Positions 35,927-43,246 of a stretch of 64,000 nucleotides of DNA are shown in pieces. Source of the stretch: Paludibacteraceae bacterium (GTDB lineage: Bacteria; Bacteroidota; Bacteroidia; Bacteroidales; Paludibacteraceae); contig JAKSKV010000006.1 in NCBI GenBank assembly GCA_024401555.1, positions 1 through 64,000 of the forward strand, in the 5' to 3' direction. Numbering within the stretch: the stretch's first letter is position 1; each line of letters begins with the position of its first letter. The position numbers and the translations under genes were made by a program. The notes beneath the pieces are model-generated. The model ran no database searches, was not told where the DNA came from, and worked only from the letters and a program-made list of their open reading frames with translations.

Positions 35927-36697
35927 TTATTTGAACGAGTAGGTGAATCCAAGGGTAGCGTAGATCGGATAGAGGTTGAACGAGATGGTCTCGAAGTCCG
36001 AGACGAAGATATTGTTCACACCCCAGTTCAAGTCGGCGAACGCTCCGAATCTCTTGTAGAAATAGAACTCACAGCCGGCAGTTGCGCCGAAATGCAGGTT
36101 TCTCATCTCTTGGGAGAAGTCGAATGTTTGTGCTTGGTCGTCGATCTCTATCTTAGCGCCAGTAGGGTCGCCCTCTCTTAGGTATCCGTTGTAAACCTCA
36201 CCATAGAACTTGTGCTTGGTGGCGATGCCTATGAACATGCCGGCGTGTACGCGCCACTTCTCCGAGCAGTTGAACGATGCGGAAACGGGTACGGTCAATT
36301 GGATTATATCGGATGTCATGGTGACATCTCCCGTCCAACGTCCGGAAACGGTTCCTCCCTCGTCATCCGAGATGGTCATGCCGTAGTTTTTTACGGTTGC
36401 CTCCGCAGTCATGCCCTTTCTTTCCAGACGGGCACCGGTGAGGATTCCCCAACGTTCGGATAATCCGATGTTGTAGAGCACTTGCGCCGAGAAGTTGAAG
36501 AGCGGCTTGAATCCGTTGATCTTGCGCATCTCCGCAGGCAAAGGAAGCGGAGCGGTTCCGCCTAATCCGTATCCTAATTTGAGGGTGAAGAAGGAGTTGT
36601 CTATCTCTTTCGTTTGTGCTGCGTCACTCTCTGAGTTTGCGAACGCGCTTGCGCTCAATAGCAGGCATCCTGCCAATATGGTGAATATCTTTTTCAT
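35927..36697 (-). CDS. Outer-membrane beta-barrel protein
   Basis: 256 aa from ATG 36697, with signal peptide ending SASAFA. Alternating strand pattern with aromatic girdles and a terminal YATLGFTYSFK strand, typical of the OmpW/porin-like beta-barrel family of Bacteroidota. Lies between the PCMD lipoprotein and porT in the same direction (23-nt and 56-nt gaps). An upstream in-frame ATG at 36733 would overlap the previous gene and precede the signal peptide by 12 residues. Confidence 0.75.
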   Translation of the reverse strand: MKKIFTILAGCLLLSASAFANSESDAAQTKEIDNSFFTLKLGYGLGGTAPLPLPAEMRKINGFKPLFNFSAQVLYNIGLSERWGILTGARLERKGMTAEATVKNYGMTISDDEGGTVSGRWTGDVTMTSDIIQLTVPVSASFNCSEKWRVHAGMFIGIATKHKFYGEVYNGYLREGDPTGAKIEIDDQAQTFDFSQEMRNLHFGATAGCEFYFYKRFGAFADLNWGVNNIFVSDFETISFNLYPIYATLGFTYSFK

Positions 36698-36720
36698 TGC
36701 TGATGTTAGTTTTTGTTGGG

Positions 36721-37872
36721 TTACTTTTGACACGCTACAGTCACTTCGTCGATCATTAACGTGCTTCCGATTGCGCCTTGGAAGATGTCTCCGCGAAGGC
36801 TGGAAGAGAATACGACTGAGAAGTTATAACCGGAGTTCTTCAATCTCTCCGGATCGATGGTCTTGCCGTTCACTGGCTCCATCTCGAAAGAGAATTCCGT
36901 CCATTCGTCAGTCTCCTTGGCGTCCTTGATCTTTCCGTAGAGCACCATGTAAGGAGAGAACTTCTCTGGGTCGTCGATGTTGGAGGTGTTACCATCCACC
37001 ATGATGCTCTTGCCGTTCTCGTCAGTGTTCTCGTAGAACATGGCGTATGCGTTGAAGATATCCTTTCCGTCCACTGGTTTCATCTCCTTATCCGTCATTT
37101 GCTCGCCGGCCTTAAACTTGTAATAACCTTTGATGGTGGTAGGCACCTGGCGGAAAGGAAGTCCGAATCTGGTGGCTGCCAAAGGCTCTTTGAGCGCTTG
37201 GGCTACGTTGAACGATCCCAAGAAGAGGTTTCCTGGAGCGATTGGCATACCCGCTTGGGCGCCGAATGTGCCGGCTGAACGGGTTACACATTGCAGGCAG
37301 TTGCCGCTTTTGCCGCCAGGGACGATGGCGCTTGGGTACTCTTCGGGTTTAGCCGTACCGTTGGCCATGCAGAAGCCTGGGTTACCGGAACCCCACCAGT
37401 TGCTCATGATATTTCCATCCACCACTTCGGTGACGATTTGGTATTTGTCGCCGTTGGTGAGGATGAAGCTCTCGAAGTCATACTGGGTAGTCAACTCTTG
37501 GGAGACGTAGGCTACTTTGTAGTAGCGCTTCCATTGACCATCTTGCGAGGTGACGGTGTAGGTAACCGATTTTCCGTTGGAGAAATCGTGTACGGAACCG
37601 CTGGCTGGCGAGATGGTGGCTCCCTCGGTCAAGATGAACTTGGGCGCGCATTGGGTAAGATTGGATCCCAATTTGACTGGGATGTCGATGTTACTTGTGA
37701 TGCTGGTCACAGACATAGCGGTGTCGGCGGCCAAGACGAGAATCTTCTTATCGGATGAGAGGTCGCAAGCAAGGATGTCCGCCTCCGCATTGAGAGGCTC
37801 CTCTTGGATGCATGCTGATAGAATAACGGTGGCGGGAATCAGTGCCGCCATCTTGGTTAAATACTTTGACAT
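36721..37872 (-). CDS. PCMD-domain lipoprotein
   Basis: 383 aa. Lipobox VILSAC (Cys21). After an Ig-like region (about 30-125) comes a PCMD (putative carbohydrate metabolism) domain: SNWWGSGNPGFCMANG, VTRSAGTFGAQAGMPIAPGNLFLGSF, TTIKGYYKFKAG and VVFSSSLRGDIFQGAIGSTLMIDEV are the conserved blocks. A jelly-roll likely to bind glycans at the cell surface; found across Bacteroidales near outer-membrane proteins. Confidence 0.85.
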   Translation of the reverse strand: MSKYLTKMAALIPATVILSACIQEEPLNAEADILACDLSSDKKILVLAADTAMSVTSITSNIDIPVKLGSNLTQCAPKFILTEGATISPASGSVHDFSNGKSVTYTVTSQDGQWKRYYKVAYVSQELTTQYDFESFILTNGDKYQIVTEVVDGNIMSNWWGSGNPGFCMANGTAKPEEYPSAIVPGGKSGNCLQCVTRSAGTFGAQAGMPIAPGNLFLGSFNVAQALKEPLAATRFGLPFRQVPTTIKGYYKFKAGEQMTDKEMKPVDGKDIFNAYAMFYENTDENGKSIMVDGNTSNIDDPEKFSPYMVLYGKIKDAKETDEWTEFSFEMEPVNGKTIDPERLKNSGYNFSVVFSSSLRGDIFQGAIGSTLMIDEVTVACQK

Positions 37873-37932
37873 TTTCTTTTGTTTGAGTCCAATCGCAACT
37901 GGAATCTTAAGGTTAATAAATATGACGCGAAT

Positions 37933-38745
37933 CTAATCATATTTTTCGGTATTCAAAAGCGAAACGCTTCCTACACTGCGTTCAAATACAAATACTTTGT
38001 CGAAATTGCTTCTGTAGGTATGCGAAATGGCCTCGTTGGCGGTCAACGGATTGTAGGAGCTCGACATCAAGAAACTGTTTTGTATGATGATCAGCCACTG
38101 CTCGTCGCACGCTGGGTTGTACTTGCGTAGTTTGCACTCCTTGGCGATGAGACGCTGGGATACGCTTGCCACGGAGAGTGGTTTCACCTTGGTGGAGATG
38201 GCTGCGTACCAAAGCCCCTCGTACCATCTACCCGTCACGTTTTTGATGTTGATGCATTCGATTTTGTTGGGCAAGTTGTGGTATCCGTATTTGGAGGTGC
38301 GGTCGATCTTGTATTGGATGCCTGTCGCCTCCGGCAGGTTCTCCTCCACCAGTTTGACGATGGTCTCCGCGAAGTCTTGGCGGATGATGTTGCGCATATC
38401 ATCGTCGAGTGTCGAGACGGTGTCGTTCAGTTCGTTGGAGAAGTGGACATCGACCACCAGCTTGACATCGTGTTTGCGCTCGAAAATCGTTTGGGCGTCT
38501 TGCATGAGCGAGGAGAGGAAATCCTCGTGGGCGCGGAGGTTAAACTCCTTGTCCTCCCGTTCGTATTTCAGTTCGGTCAATTCAATGCCGTAGAGCCGGT
38601 TGTTGGCGTGCAATAGGAAATCAGGCGCCTCCGATTTCTCGATGTCGCCGATAGGGAAGTCCGGACAATAGGAACGGAAGGTCTGGATGATGGCCCATTC
38701 CCGCTTATCCTTCTTCTCTTGGTTATGACTGATCTCCGAACACAT
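37933..38745 (-). CDS. Uncharacterised protein, possible PD-(D/E)XK nuclease fold
   Basis: 270 aa from ATG 38745, cytoplasmic. APDFLLHANNRLYGIELTEL (about residues 47-66) resembles the PD...ExxEL strand-turn-strand of the restriction-endonuclease fold, but the expected Lys of ExK is not clear. The C-terminal half has NPACDEQWLIIIQNSFL, a strand-loop pattern also seen in predicted nucleases. No family name is justified. It borders the accessory region and is divergent from the VWA gene. Confidence 0.5.
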   Translation of the reverse strand: MCSEISHNQEKKDKREWAIIQTFRSYCPDFPIGDIEKSEAPDFLLHANNRLYGIELTELKYEREDKEFNLRAHEDFLSSLMQDAQTIFERKHDVKLVVDVHFSNELNDTVSTLDDDMRNIIRQDFAETIVKLVEENLPEATGIQYKIDRTSKYGYHNLPNKIECINIKNVTGRWYEGLWYAAISTKVKPLSVASVSQRLIAKECKLRKYNPACDEQWLIIIQNSFLMSSSYNPLTANEAISHTYRSNFDKVFVFERSVGSVSLLNTEKYD

Positions 38746-38793
38746 ATTCTCCTCATTTTGAAGGAGGGAAAATCCCTCTTTAAACAAATGTAC

Positions 38794-38801
38794 CAAAAGT
38801 A
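38794..38801 (-). promoter_or_regulatory. -7 box for the 37933-38745 gene
   Basis: TACTTTTG on the minus strand, matching TAnnTTTG, 48 nt upstream of ATG 38745. The -33 position is only T-rich. Confidence 0.45.
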
Positions 38802-38882
38802 GGCGAAATATCAAAATTTGCGAAAATAAATCCAGCTATTCTTGATTTGTCGGATTCTTGTTCTTGTCTTTTCTTCGGAAAA

Positions 38883-38914
38883 TTTGCATATTTATCATTC
38901 AATTTGTACTTTAG
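38883..38914 (+). promoter_or_regulatory. Promoter for the VWA-like gene
   Basis: TTTG (38883-38886), 20 nt, then TACTTTAG (38907-38914), a -7 box with one mismatch. Start near 38921 and ATG at 38953. Confidence 0.5.
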
Positions 38915-38952
38915 CGAAGTGAATATGCATTAAATATTTATCTAATTATATC

Positions 38953-40059
38953 ATGAAAAATGCAACTGACTTTCTTATCGATATTTCCGATAAGATGGAC
39001 AAGAAGATGTCTATTGTCCAAAATGTGGTAATTGACGGTATCATTCCCAATATGGAGTTTTCTGAGCCATTCGGTATGCGTACCTTCCTTTCCGTAGTGA
39101 AATCTCCAATCATCATCAACTCATTGGATATGGGTAAAAACTTGAGGGAGGAGTTCGTGAAGAAGATCCAAGGACTTCCTTTCCCGAATGGTGGTGCCCC
39201 TATTGCGGAGGCTTTCAAGGAGTCTGTCGCTGGATTTAAGAAGTTTGAGGCGGCAAAGGGACCTGTTGCCCGTCGTATCGTGTATGTCACCAATGGTGAG
39301 GACACCGATTCCGGCGTTTTGGACTATGAGGTGGAGAAGGTGATCAAGGATTATCCTGTTCAAGTGAATATTGTTGGTATCTGCATGTCGGAGTCCAACC
39401 AACGCACAGCCCAGAAGGTGGCCGAGATGACGGGTGGCGCCTTCTGTAATGTGGAGGCGACCATGGATGTGGCTTCTCTCCGCAGTGTTTTGTCCCCTGT
39501 CATCGACGCGATCAATAATGTGAAGCCGGCAAAGGTGGAGAATCCTGTCGTGAAGGTGGAGCCAGTCAAGGAGGAGCCTGTTAAGGTGGAGACTCCTGCC
39601 GTTCCGGTTGTAGAGGCGCCTAAGGCTGCTCCGGTTGTGGAGCCTATCGTGCGACCTGTGGTGGATGAGGCGAAGGAGCAGGCTCGCCAGCAACAAATCG
39701 CCGCTATCGCCAAGGCGCAATCCGCTAAGGTAGGCAAGGCTGATTTGAGTGTCGTTGAGGAGGCTAACGCTGCCATCATGTCGCTTTTGGAGCAGAATAA
39801 AGTCATGGTGGCTCAATTGTTGGAGGATAGCCAGGCGGATAAATCGGCTATGGATATGCTTATGGCTACGGTGAAGGAGAACGAGGATACCATCAAGGAG
39901 TTGCGTGGTGCGAACGACAAGTTGTCTTCCCAAAACCATGAGTTGCAACAACTTGTAGGCGAGCAGGCTGCGAGCATCGAGGCCTTGACCAATGAGAAGG
40001 CTGCTTTGCAAAAGGAGATCGATCGTTTGCTTGGCATCGCGAATGAGATGTTGAAGTAA
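38953..40059 (+). CDS. VWA-like domain protein with Pro/Val linker and coiled coil
   Basis: 368 aa, cytoplasmic. Residues 1-190 follow the VWA/vWFA strand order (FLIDISDKM; GGAPIAEAFKESV; ARRIVYVTNGEDTDSG; VNIVGICMSE). The MIDAS metal motif is degenerate: DxSxS reads DISDK and the usual Thr in GGTxI is Ala (GGAPI). Residues 195-240 are a Val/Pro/Glu/Lys linker (KVEPVKEEPVKVETP). Residues 270-368 are a long helical coiled coil. It resembles TerY-type cytosolic VWA scaffolds more than any enzyme. Single gene with its own terminator. Confidence 0.7.
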   Translation: MKNATDFLIDISDKMDKKMSIVQNVVIDGIIPNMEFSEPFGMRTFLSVVKSPIIINSLDMGKNLREEFVKKIQGLPFPNGGAPIAEAFKESVAGFKKFEAAKGPVARRIVYVTNGEDTDSGVLDYEVEKVIKDYPVQVNIVGICMSESNQRTAQKVAEMTGGAFCNVEATMDVASLRSVLSPVIDAINNVKPAKVENPVVKVEPVKEEPVKVETPAVPVVEAPKAAPVVEPIVRPVVDEAKEQARQQQIAAIAKAQSAKVGKADLSVVEEANAAIMSLLEQNKVMVAQLLEDSQADKSAMDMLMATVKENEDTIKELRGANDKLSSQNHELQQLVGEQAASIEALTNEKAALQKEIDRLLGIANEMLK

Positions 40060-40082
40060 TAATAATACATTATGATAGATGG

Positions 40083-40111
40083 AAAGGGGAATGCGTGCGT
40101 TCCCCTTTTTT
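40083..40111 (+). terminator. Terminator after the VWA-like gene
   Basis: AAAGGGGAA / TTCCCCTTT stem with an 8-nt loop followed by a T6 run, 23 nt beyond the stop. Confidence 0.85.
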
Positions 40112-40196
40112 GTGCCGTGAAGTGTCGGAGGTGTTTGAATTCCAATATGTTGGCAAAGGCAGGTCGTTGGTATATCTTAGGTGTAAATAATTTCAT

Positions 40197-40204
40197 TATC
40201 TTTG
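40197..40204 (+). promoter_or_regulatory. -7 box of the RhuM gene pair
   Basis: TATCTTTG, 25 nt ahead of the ATG at 40230. The nearest TTG (40167-40169) is 27 nt upstream, longer than usual. Confidence 0.45.
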
Positions 40205-40220
40205 CTGCATAAATTTAAAT

Positions 40221-40267
40221 TTACCAGTTATGTTTGAGAATCAAAACCCACAAAAAGGAGAGGTGGT
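40221..40267. repeat. 47-bp direct repeat over the start of RhuM copy 1
   Basis: Identical to 41094-41140. It spans the translation start and first codons of both RhuM genes and shows that they arose by tandem duplication. Confidence 0.9.
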
Positions 40268-41090
40268 CATGTACCAACCCAATGAGACTATTCGTATCGA
40301 AGTTCGGATGGAGAATGAGACCGTATGGTTGACGCAGGCGCAGATGGCGGAGTTGTTTGGAACACAAAGACAAGCCATTACAAAGCATATAAAAAATATT
40401 TATGACACGAAAGAATTGGAGAAGCACTCAACATGTTCCATTTTGGAACTAGTTCAGAAAGAAGGTAATCGATTGGTGCATCGAAAAGTTGAATTGTATA
40501 ATTTAGATACCATTATCTCTGTCGGTTACAGGGTAAATACACAAAGAGGAATCGAATTTAGGAAGTGGGCTAGTCAAATATTGAAAGACCATTTGTTGCG
40601 TGGCTATTCTTTCAATCGGAGAATAGAGCAGTTGGAATCTAGGGTTTCCGCTACCGAATCCAAAATCGATTTCTTCGTCCGTACTTCGCTACCGCCTGTG
40701 GAGGGTGTCTTCTCCGATGGGCAGATTTTTGATGCCTACACCTTCGCCTGTGATTTGATCCGCTCTGCAAAGAGGCGTTTGGTGTTGATTGATAATTATG
40801 TGGATGATACGGTTCTGGAGATGTTCTCCAAACGCCAGGCTGGGGTGGATGCCACGATCTATACCGCCAAGATAACGTCTGCGCTTCATCTTGACGTGGC
40901 TCGCTACAATGCACAGCATCCTCCTCTCACGATTCAGTCGTGCCGTAACTTCCACGACCGTTTCCTCTTGGTTGACGACAAGGTCTATCACATTGGTGCT
41001 TCGCTAAAAGACCTAGGCAAAAGACTCTTCGCCTTCTCGTTGTTGGCGGATTTTGAGGCAGGAGAGATATTATCTAAAATTACAATCTAA
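40230..41090 (+). CDS. RhuM-family protein with C-terminal PLD-like domain, copy 1
   Basis: 286 aa. N-terminal RhuM domain (VRMENETVWLTQAQMAELFGTQRQAITKHIKNIY; IISVGYRVNTQRGIEFRKWA), originally named from a Salmonella virulence-island protein and common in mobile regions. It contains a helix-turn-helix-like segment. The C-terminal third is a phospholipase-D-like domain with a degenerate HKD: FHDRFLLVDDKVYHIGASLKDLG, and DNYVDDTVLEMFSKRQ as a first strand. The role is unknown; DNA binding is likely. Twelve nucleotides separate it from copy 2. Confidence 0.85.
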   Translation: MFENQNPQKGEVVMYQPNETIRIEVRMENETVWLTQAQMAELFGTQRQAITKHIKNIYDTKELEKHSTCSILELVQKEGNRLVHRKVELYNLDTIISVGYRVNTQRGIEFRKWASQILKDHLLRGYSFNRRIEQLESRVSATESKIDFFVRTSLPPVEGVFSDGQIFDAYTFACDLIRSAKRRLVLIDNYVDDTVLEMFSKRQAGVDATIYTAKITSALHLDVARYNAQHPPLTIQSCRNFHDRFLLVDDKVYHIGASLKDLGKRLFAFSLLADFEAGEILSKITI

Positions 41091-41093
41091 ATT

Positions 41094-41140
41094 TTACCAG
41101 TTATGTTTGAGAATCAAAACCCACAAAAAGGAGAGGTGGT
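41094..41140. repeat. 47-bp direct repeat over the start of RhuM copy 2
   Basis: Identical to 40221-40267, see copy 1. Confidence 0.9.
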
Positions 41141-41786
41141 ATTGTACCAACCCAATGAGACCATCCGCATAGAGGTTCGGATGGAGAATGAGACTGTATG
41201 GCTTACGCAGGCGCAGATGGCGGAGCTGTTTGATAAAAGTGTATCCGTTATATCTCGTCATATCAGCAATGTGTTCGAAGAAGGTGAACTAGAAGAAGAA
41301 AGCAATTTGCATTTTTTGCAAATTGCAAATTCAGATAAACCTGTGAAATATTTTTCTCTTGATGTTATTATTTCAGTAGGTTACAGAGTGAAATCACTCA
41401 AAGGTACTATGTTCCGAAAATGGGCTAACAAAGTTCTAAAGGAACACATTTTGCATACAAATACAATTGTCAAACGTTTTGAACAACTGGAGTCTCGTGT
41501 CAATGCTACAGAATCCAAGATCGACTTCTTCGTCCGCACCTCCCTTCCTCCCGTGGAGGGAGTATTCTCTGATGGTCAGATATTCGACGCCTATACCTTC
41601 GCCTGTGATCTGATACGGTCGCTCACGCTCCAAACTTGCCGCAATTTCCACGACCGCTTCCTCCTTGTTGACGATAAGGTTTACCACATCGGAGCCTCCC
41701 TCAAAGATCTGGGCAAGAAGCTCTTCGCCTTCTCGCTGTTGGAGGATTTCAGGGTGGAGGAGATATTAGCTAAAGTTGTCATATAA
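41103..41786 (+). CDS. RhuM-family protein, copy 2, with internal deletion in PLD domain
   Basis: 227 aa. Same start as copy 1 (the first 20 or so codons nearly identical) but the middle of the RhuM domain has diverged (FDKSVSVISRHISNVFEEGELEEES is the common RhuM sequence form). In the PLD-like domain about 53 residues are missing in frame at the DLIRS/LTLQTCRNF junction (near 41621), removing the first strand-helix repeat but keeping FHDRFLLVDDKVYHIGAS. The reading frame is intact, so it may still be made as a shorter protein. Confidence 0.82.
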   Translation: MFENQNPQKGEVVLYQPNETIRIEVRMENETVWLTQAQMAELFDKSVSVISRHISNVFEEGELEEESNLHFLQIANSDKPVKYFSLDVIISVGYRVKSLKGTMFRKWANKVLKEHILHTNTIVKRFEQLESRVNATESKIDFFVRTSLPPVEGVFSDGQIFDAYTFACDLIRSLTLQTCRNFHDRFLLVDDKVYHIGASLKDLGKKLFAFSLLEDFRVEEILAKVVI

Positions 41787-41807
41787 ACTAAAATTTTTAT
41801 ATTTTTG
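41776..41807 (+). promoter_or_regulatory. Promoter of the 48-aa/177-aa gene pair
   Basis: TTG (41776-41778) inside the last codons of RhuM copy 2, 21-nt spacer, then a perfect TATTTTTG (41800-41807). Start near 41814; ATG at 41831. Confidence 0.7.
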
Positions 41808-41830
41808 CGTAAAAAATAAAATCAATAATT

Positions 41831-41977
41831 ATGGGAACTATCGTACATAACAACTTATCCTTGAAAATTTCCTCCTCTAAAAACAAGAAGGACGGGAAAC
41901 CATTCTCGCTGAAAAAAATCAGTGATAGAGACAAAGAAAAATTAAGAGTGCCAAGCTATGATTACATTATCAAATGA
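41831..41977 (+). CDS. Small basic protein, first gene of an overlapping pair
   Basis: 48 aa, rich in Lys and Ser (about 11 Lys), no signal peptide or recognised family. It starts 17 nt or so after a predicted transcription start, and its stop overlaps the ATG of the next gene by 4 nt (ATGA), which argues that it is translated. Such a small-plus-medium overlapping pair recalls toxin-antitoxin or regulator-effector modules, but that is inference. Confidence 0.6.
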   Translation: MGTIVHNNLSLKISSSKNKKDGKPFSLKKISDRDKEKLRVPSYDYIIK

Positions 41978-42507
41978 CCAATAAAATTCTGCCGCCTTAC
42001 TATTCTGCCAAGTTCATCATGAAAAGGAAACCTGTTTGCCAAGGAATGATAAGAATAGATCAATGGAGATTTCAATCAGAAAAAACAGGACGAAAATATA
42101 TAGTAGATGTTGAGGTGTACGACAAGCACATTTACTCGGTAAAATTTTATCCGAAGGAAAAAGCCAATAGTAAAAGCAGATTTAGTTGCCTCACGGGAGA
42201 TTTCGAGCCTAGAAGAATTGTCCTAACATGCATTTATATTCTAAAAATTTATATTGAATCTGATGAGCAATCATCTTTCGCTTTTGTTGGTGCTCATTCG
42301 GAAGGGGAACCTCAAGAGTCAAATAAAAGATTTAGATTTTATAGTAGGATGATGACCACATACGTGGGGGAATCGATTTTCGAACACTATTCCGATGAAG
42401 AGAAGGGTGCGTACTTACTAGCCAGGAAAAGGGAATTATCCCAAGGCAATCTTTCAGTAGAGATCATCAATAATTTTTTTCAAGACATTTATCTGTTTGA
42501 GGAATAG
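41974..42507 (+). CDS. Uncharacterised protein, partner of the 48-aa gene
   Basis: 177 aa, cytoplasmic. Pattern FAFVGAHSEGEPQESNKRFRFYSRMMTTYVGESIFEHY in the second half resembles a group of Bacteroidota hypothetical proteins (DUF6934-like) often found in pairs with a small upstream gene; I hold this as a weak similarity. No catalytic motif seen. AT-rich compared with the core genes. Confidence 0.6.
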   Translation: MTNKILPPYYSAKFIMKRKPVCQGMIRIDQWRFQSEKTGRKYIVDVEVYDKHIYSVKFYPKEKANSKSRFSCLTGDFEPRRIVLTCIYILKIYIESDEQSSFAFVGAHSEGEPQESNKRFRFYSRMMTTYVGESIFEHYSDEEKGAYLLARKRELSQGNLSVEIINNFFQDIYLFEE

Positions 42508-42511
42508 GCAT

Positions 42512-42525
42512 CGTTTCGCCCTGAA
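42512..42525. repeat. 14-bp inverted repeat, left arm
   Basis: CGTTTCGCCCTGAA, the exact reverse complement of 47405-47418. The two arms flank the region that holds the small secreted peptide and the McrB/DUF2357 operon. The motif belongs to a GCCCCTTCAGGGC-type dispersed element that is common in this phylum, so the pairing may be chance. Confidence 0.55.
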
Positions 42526-42589
42526 AAGCAAAGAGAGCGAAGGACACCGTGGGGATCAGGTGCGCTCCGTTCCCTAAGCCGTGTAATCC

Positions 42590-42823
42590 TTAACGTCTTT
42601 CTGATTGTGTCATCCGTGATTTAGAGACCATGGCAGGCGCAGTCTCCCACAACACTATGTCACTCATATTGGTCTCCACATCGATTGCCTCTTCCCTCAC
42701 TGTCTCAACTGCTGTTTGAGAAACCTGATCCCACTCATTCACGAAAGCCTCGTTTTGTGCCATTGCCAAAGCTGATGTAAGCACTGTACCAGCCGTTGCT
42801 AAAAATTTCATTGTATTATTCAT
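42590..42823 (-). CDS. Small secreted protein
   Basis: 77 aa with a good signal peptide (KFLATAGTVLTSALAMA, cleavage before QNEAF). The mature 54 residues are acidic, then basic at the end (SKSRMTQSERR). No Cys, no recognised family. It lies alone, opposite in direction to the surrounding accessory genes. Confidence 0.5.
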   Translation of the reverse strand: MNNTMKFLATAGTVLTSALAMAQNEAFVNEWDQVSQTAVETVREEAIDVETNMSDIVLWETAPAMVSKSRMTQSERR

Positions 42824-43246
42824 AATCTAAAAATTTAGTTAATAATCCATTTCATTTTTGTCGTGGAGATCGCTTGTCCCCCTGTTGACATTGCAAAATT
42901 AGGGCAGGATCATTTCGCCCGACGGACAATTCGGGAAAGGGTTTGGACAGGTAGTGAAATTCACTGTTTGTACGGGGAATTCATGGATTGGACGGTTTCA
43001 AAGAATGTGTTTGTGGGAGCATTGCATAACCCCGTAGGGAATATAGAAAATGATGTTTAGAGAGATGTGTAAAAAATCAAAATCTTTTTATATGAAATAT
43101 CTTGTTCTATAAGACTTTGTTTTTAATTTTGTTAAATTGAAGGAATACAATCGTTCCCCCAGATGTTTTTGCCTTGTAGACATTGAAAAGGGGAAACAGA
43201 AATTTGTAAGTAGTGTAAAGTTGATAACCGTTAAAGATTTATAATT
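42824..43246. other. AT-rich intergenic stretch upstream of the McrB-like gene
   Basis: 423 nt. No convincing gene: a 65-codon frame (42863-43060) has no family features. A TAAATTTTTA stretch near 42830 precedes the small secreted gene on the minus strand. The region just ahead of 43247 has GAAATTTG (about 43200), only a partial -7 match, so the operon promoter is not clear. Confidence 0.5.

Noticed and set aside
42863-43060. 65-codon plus-strand frame upstream of the McrB-like gene
   Set aside because: No signal peptide, no family, no promoter box close by; composition looks non-coding.
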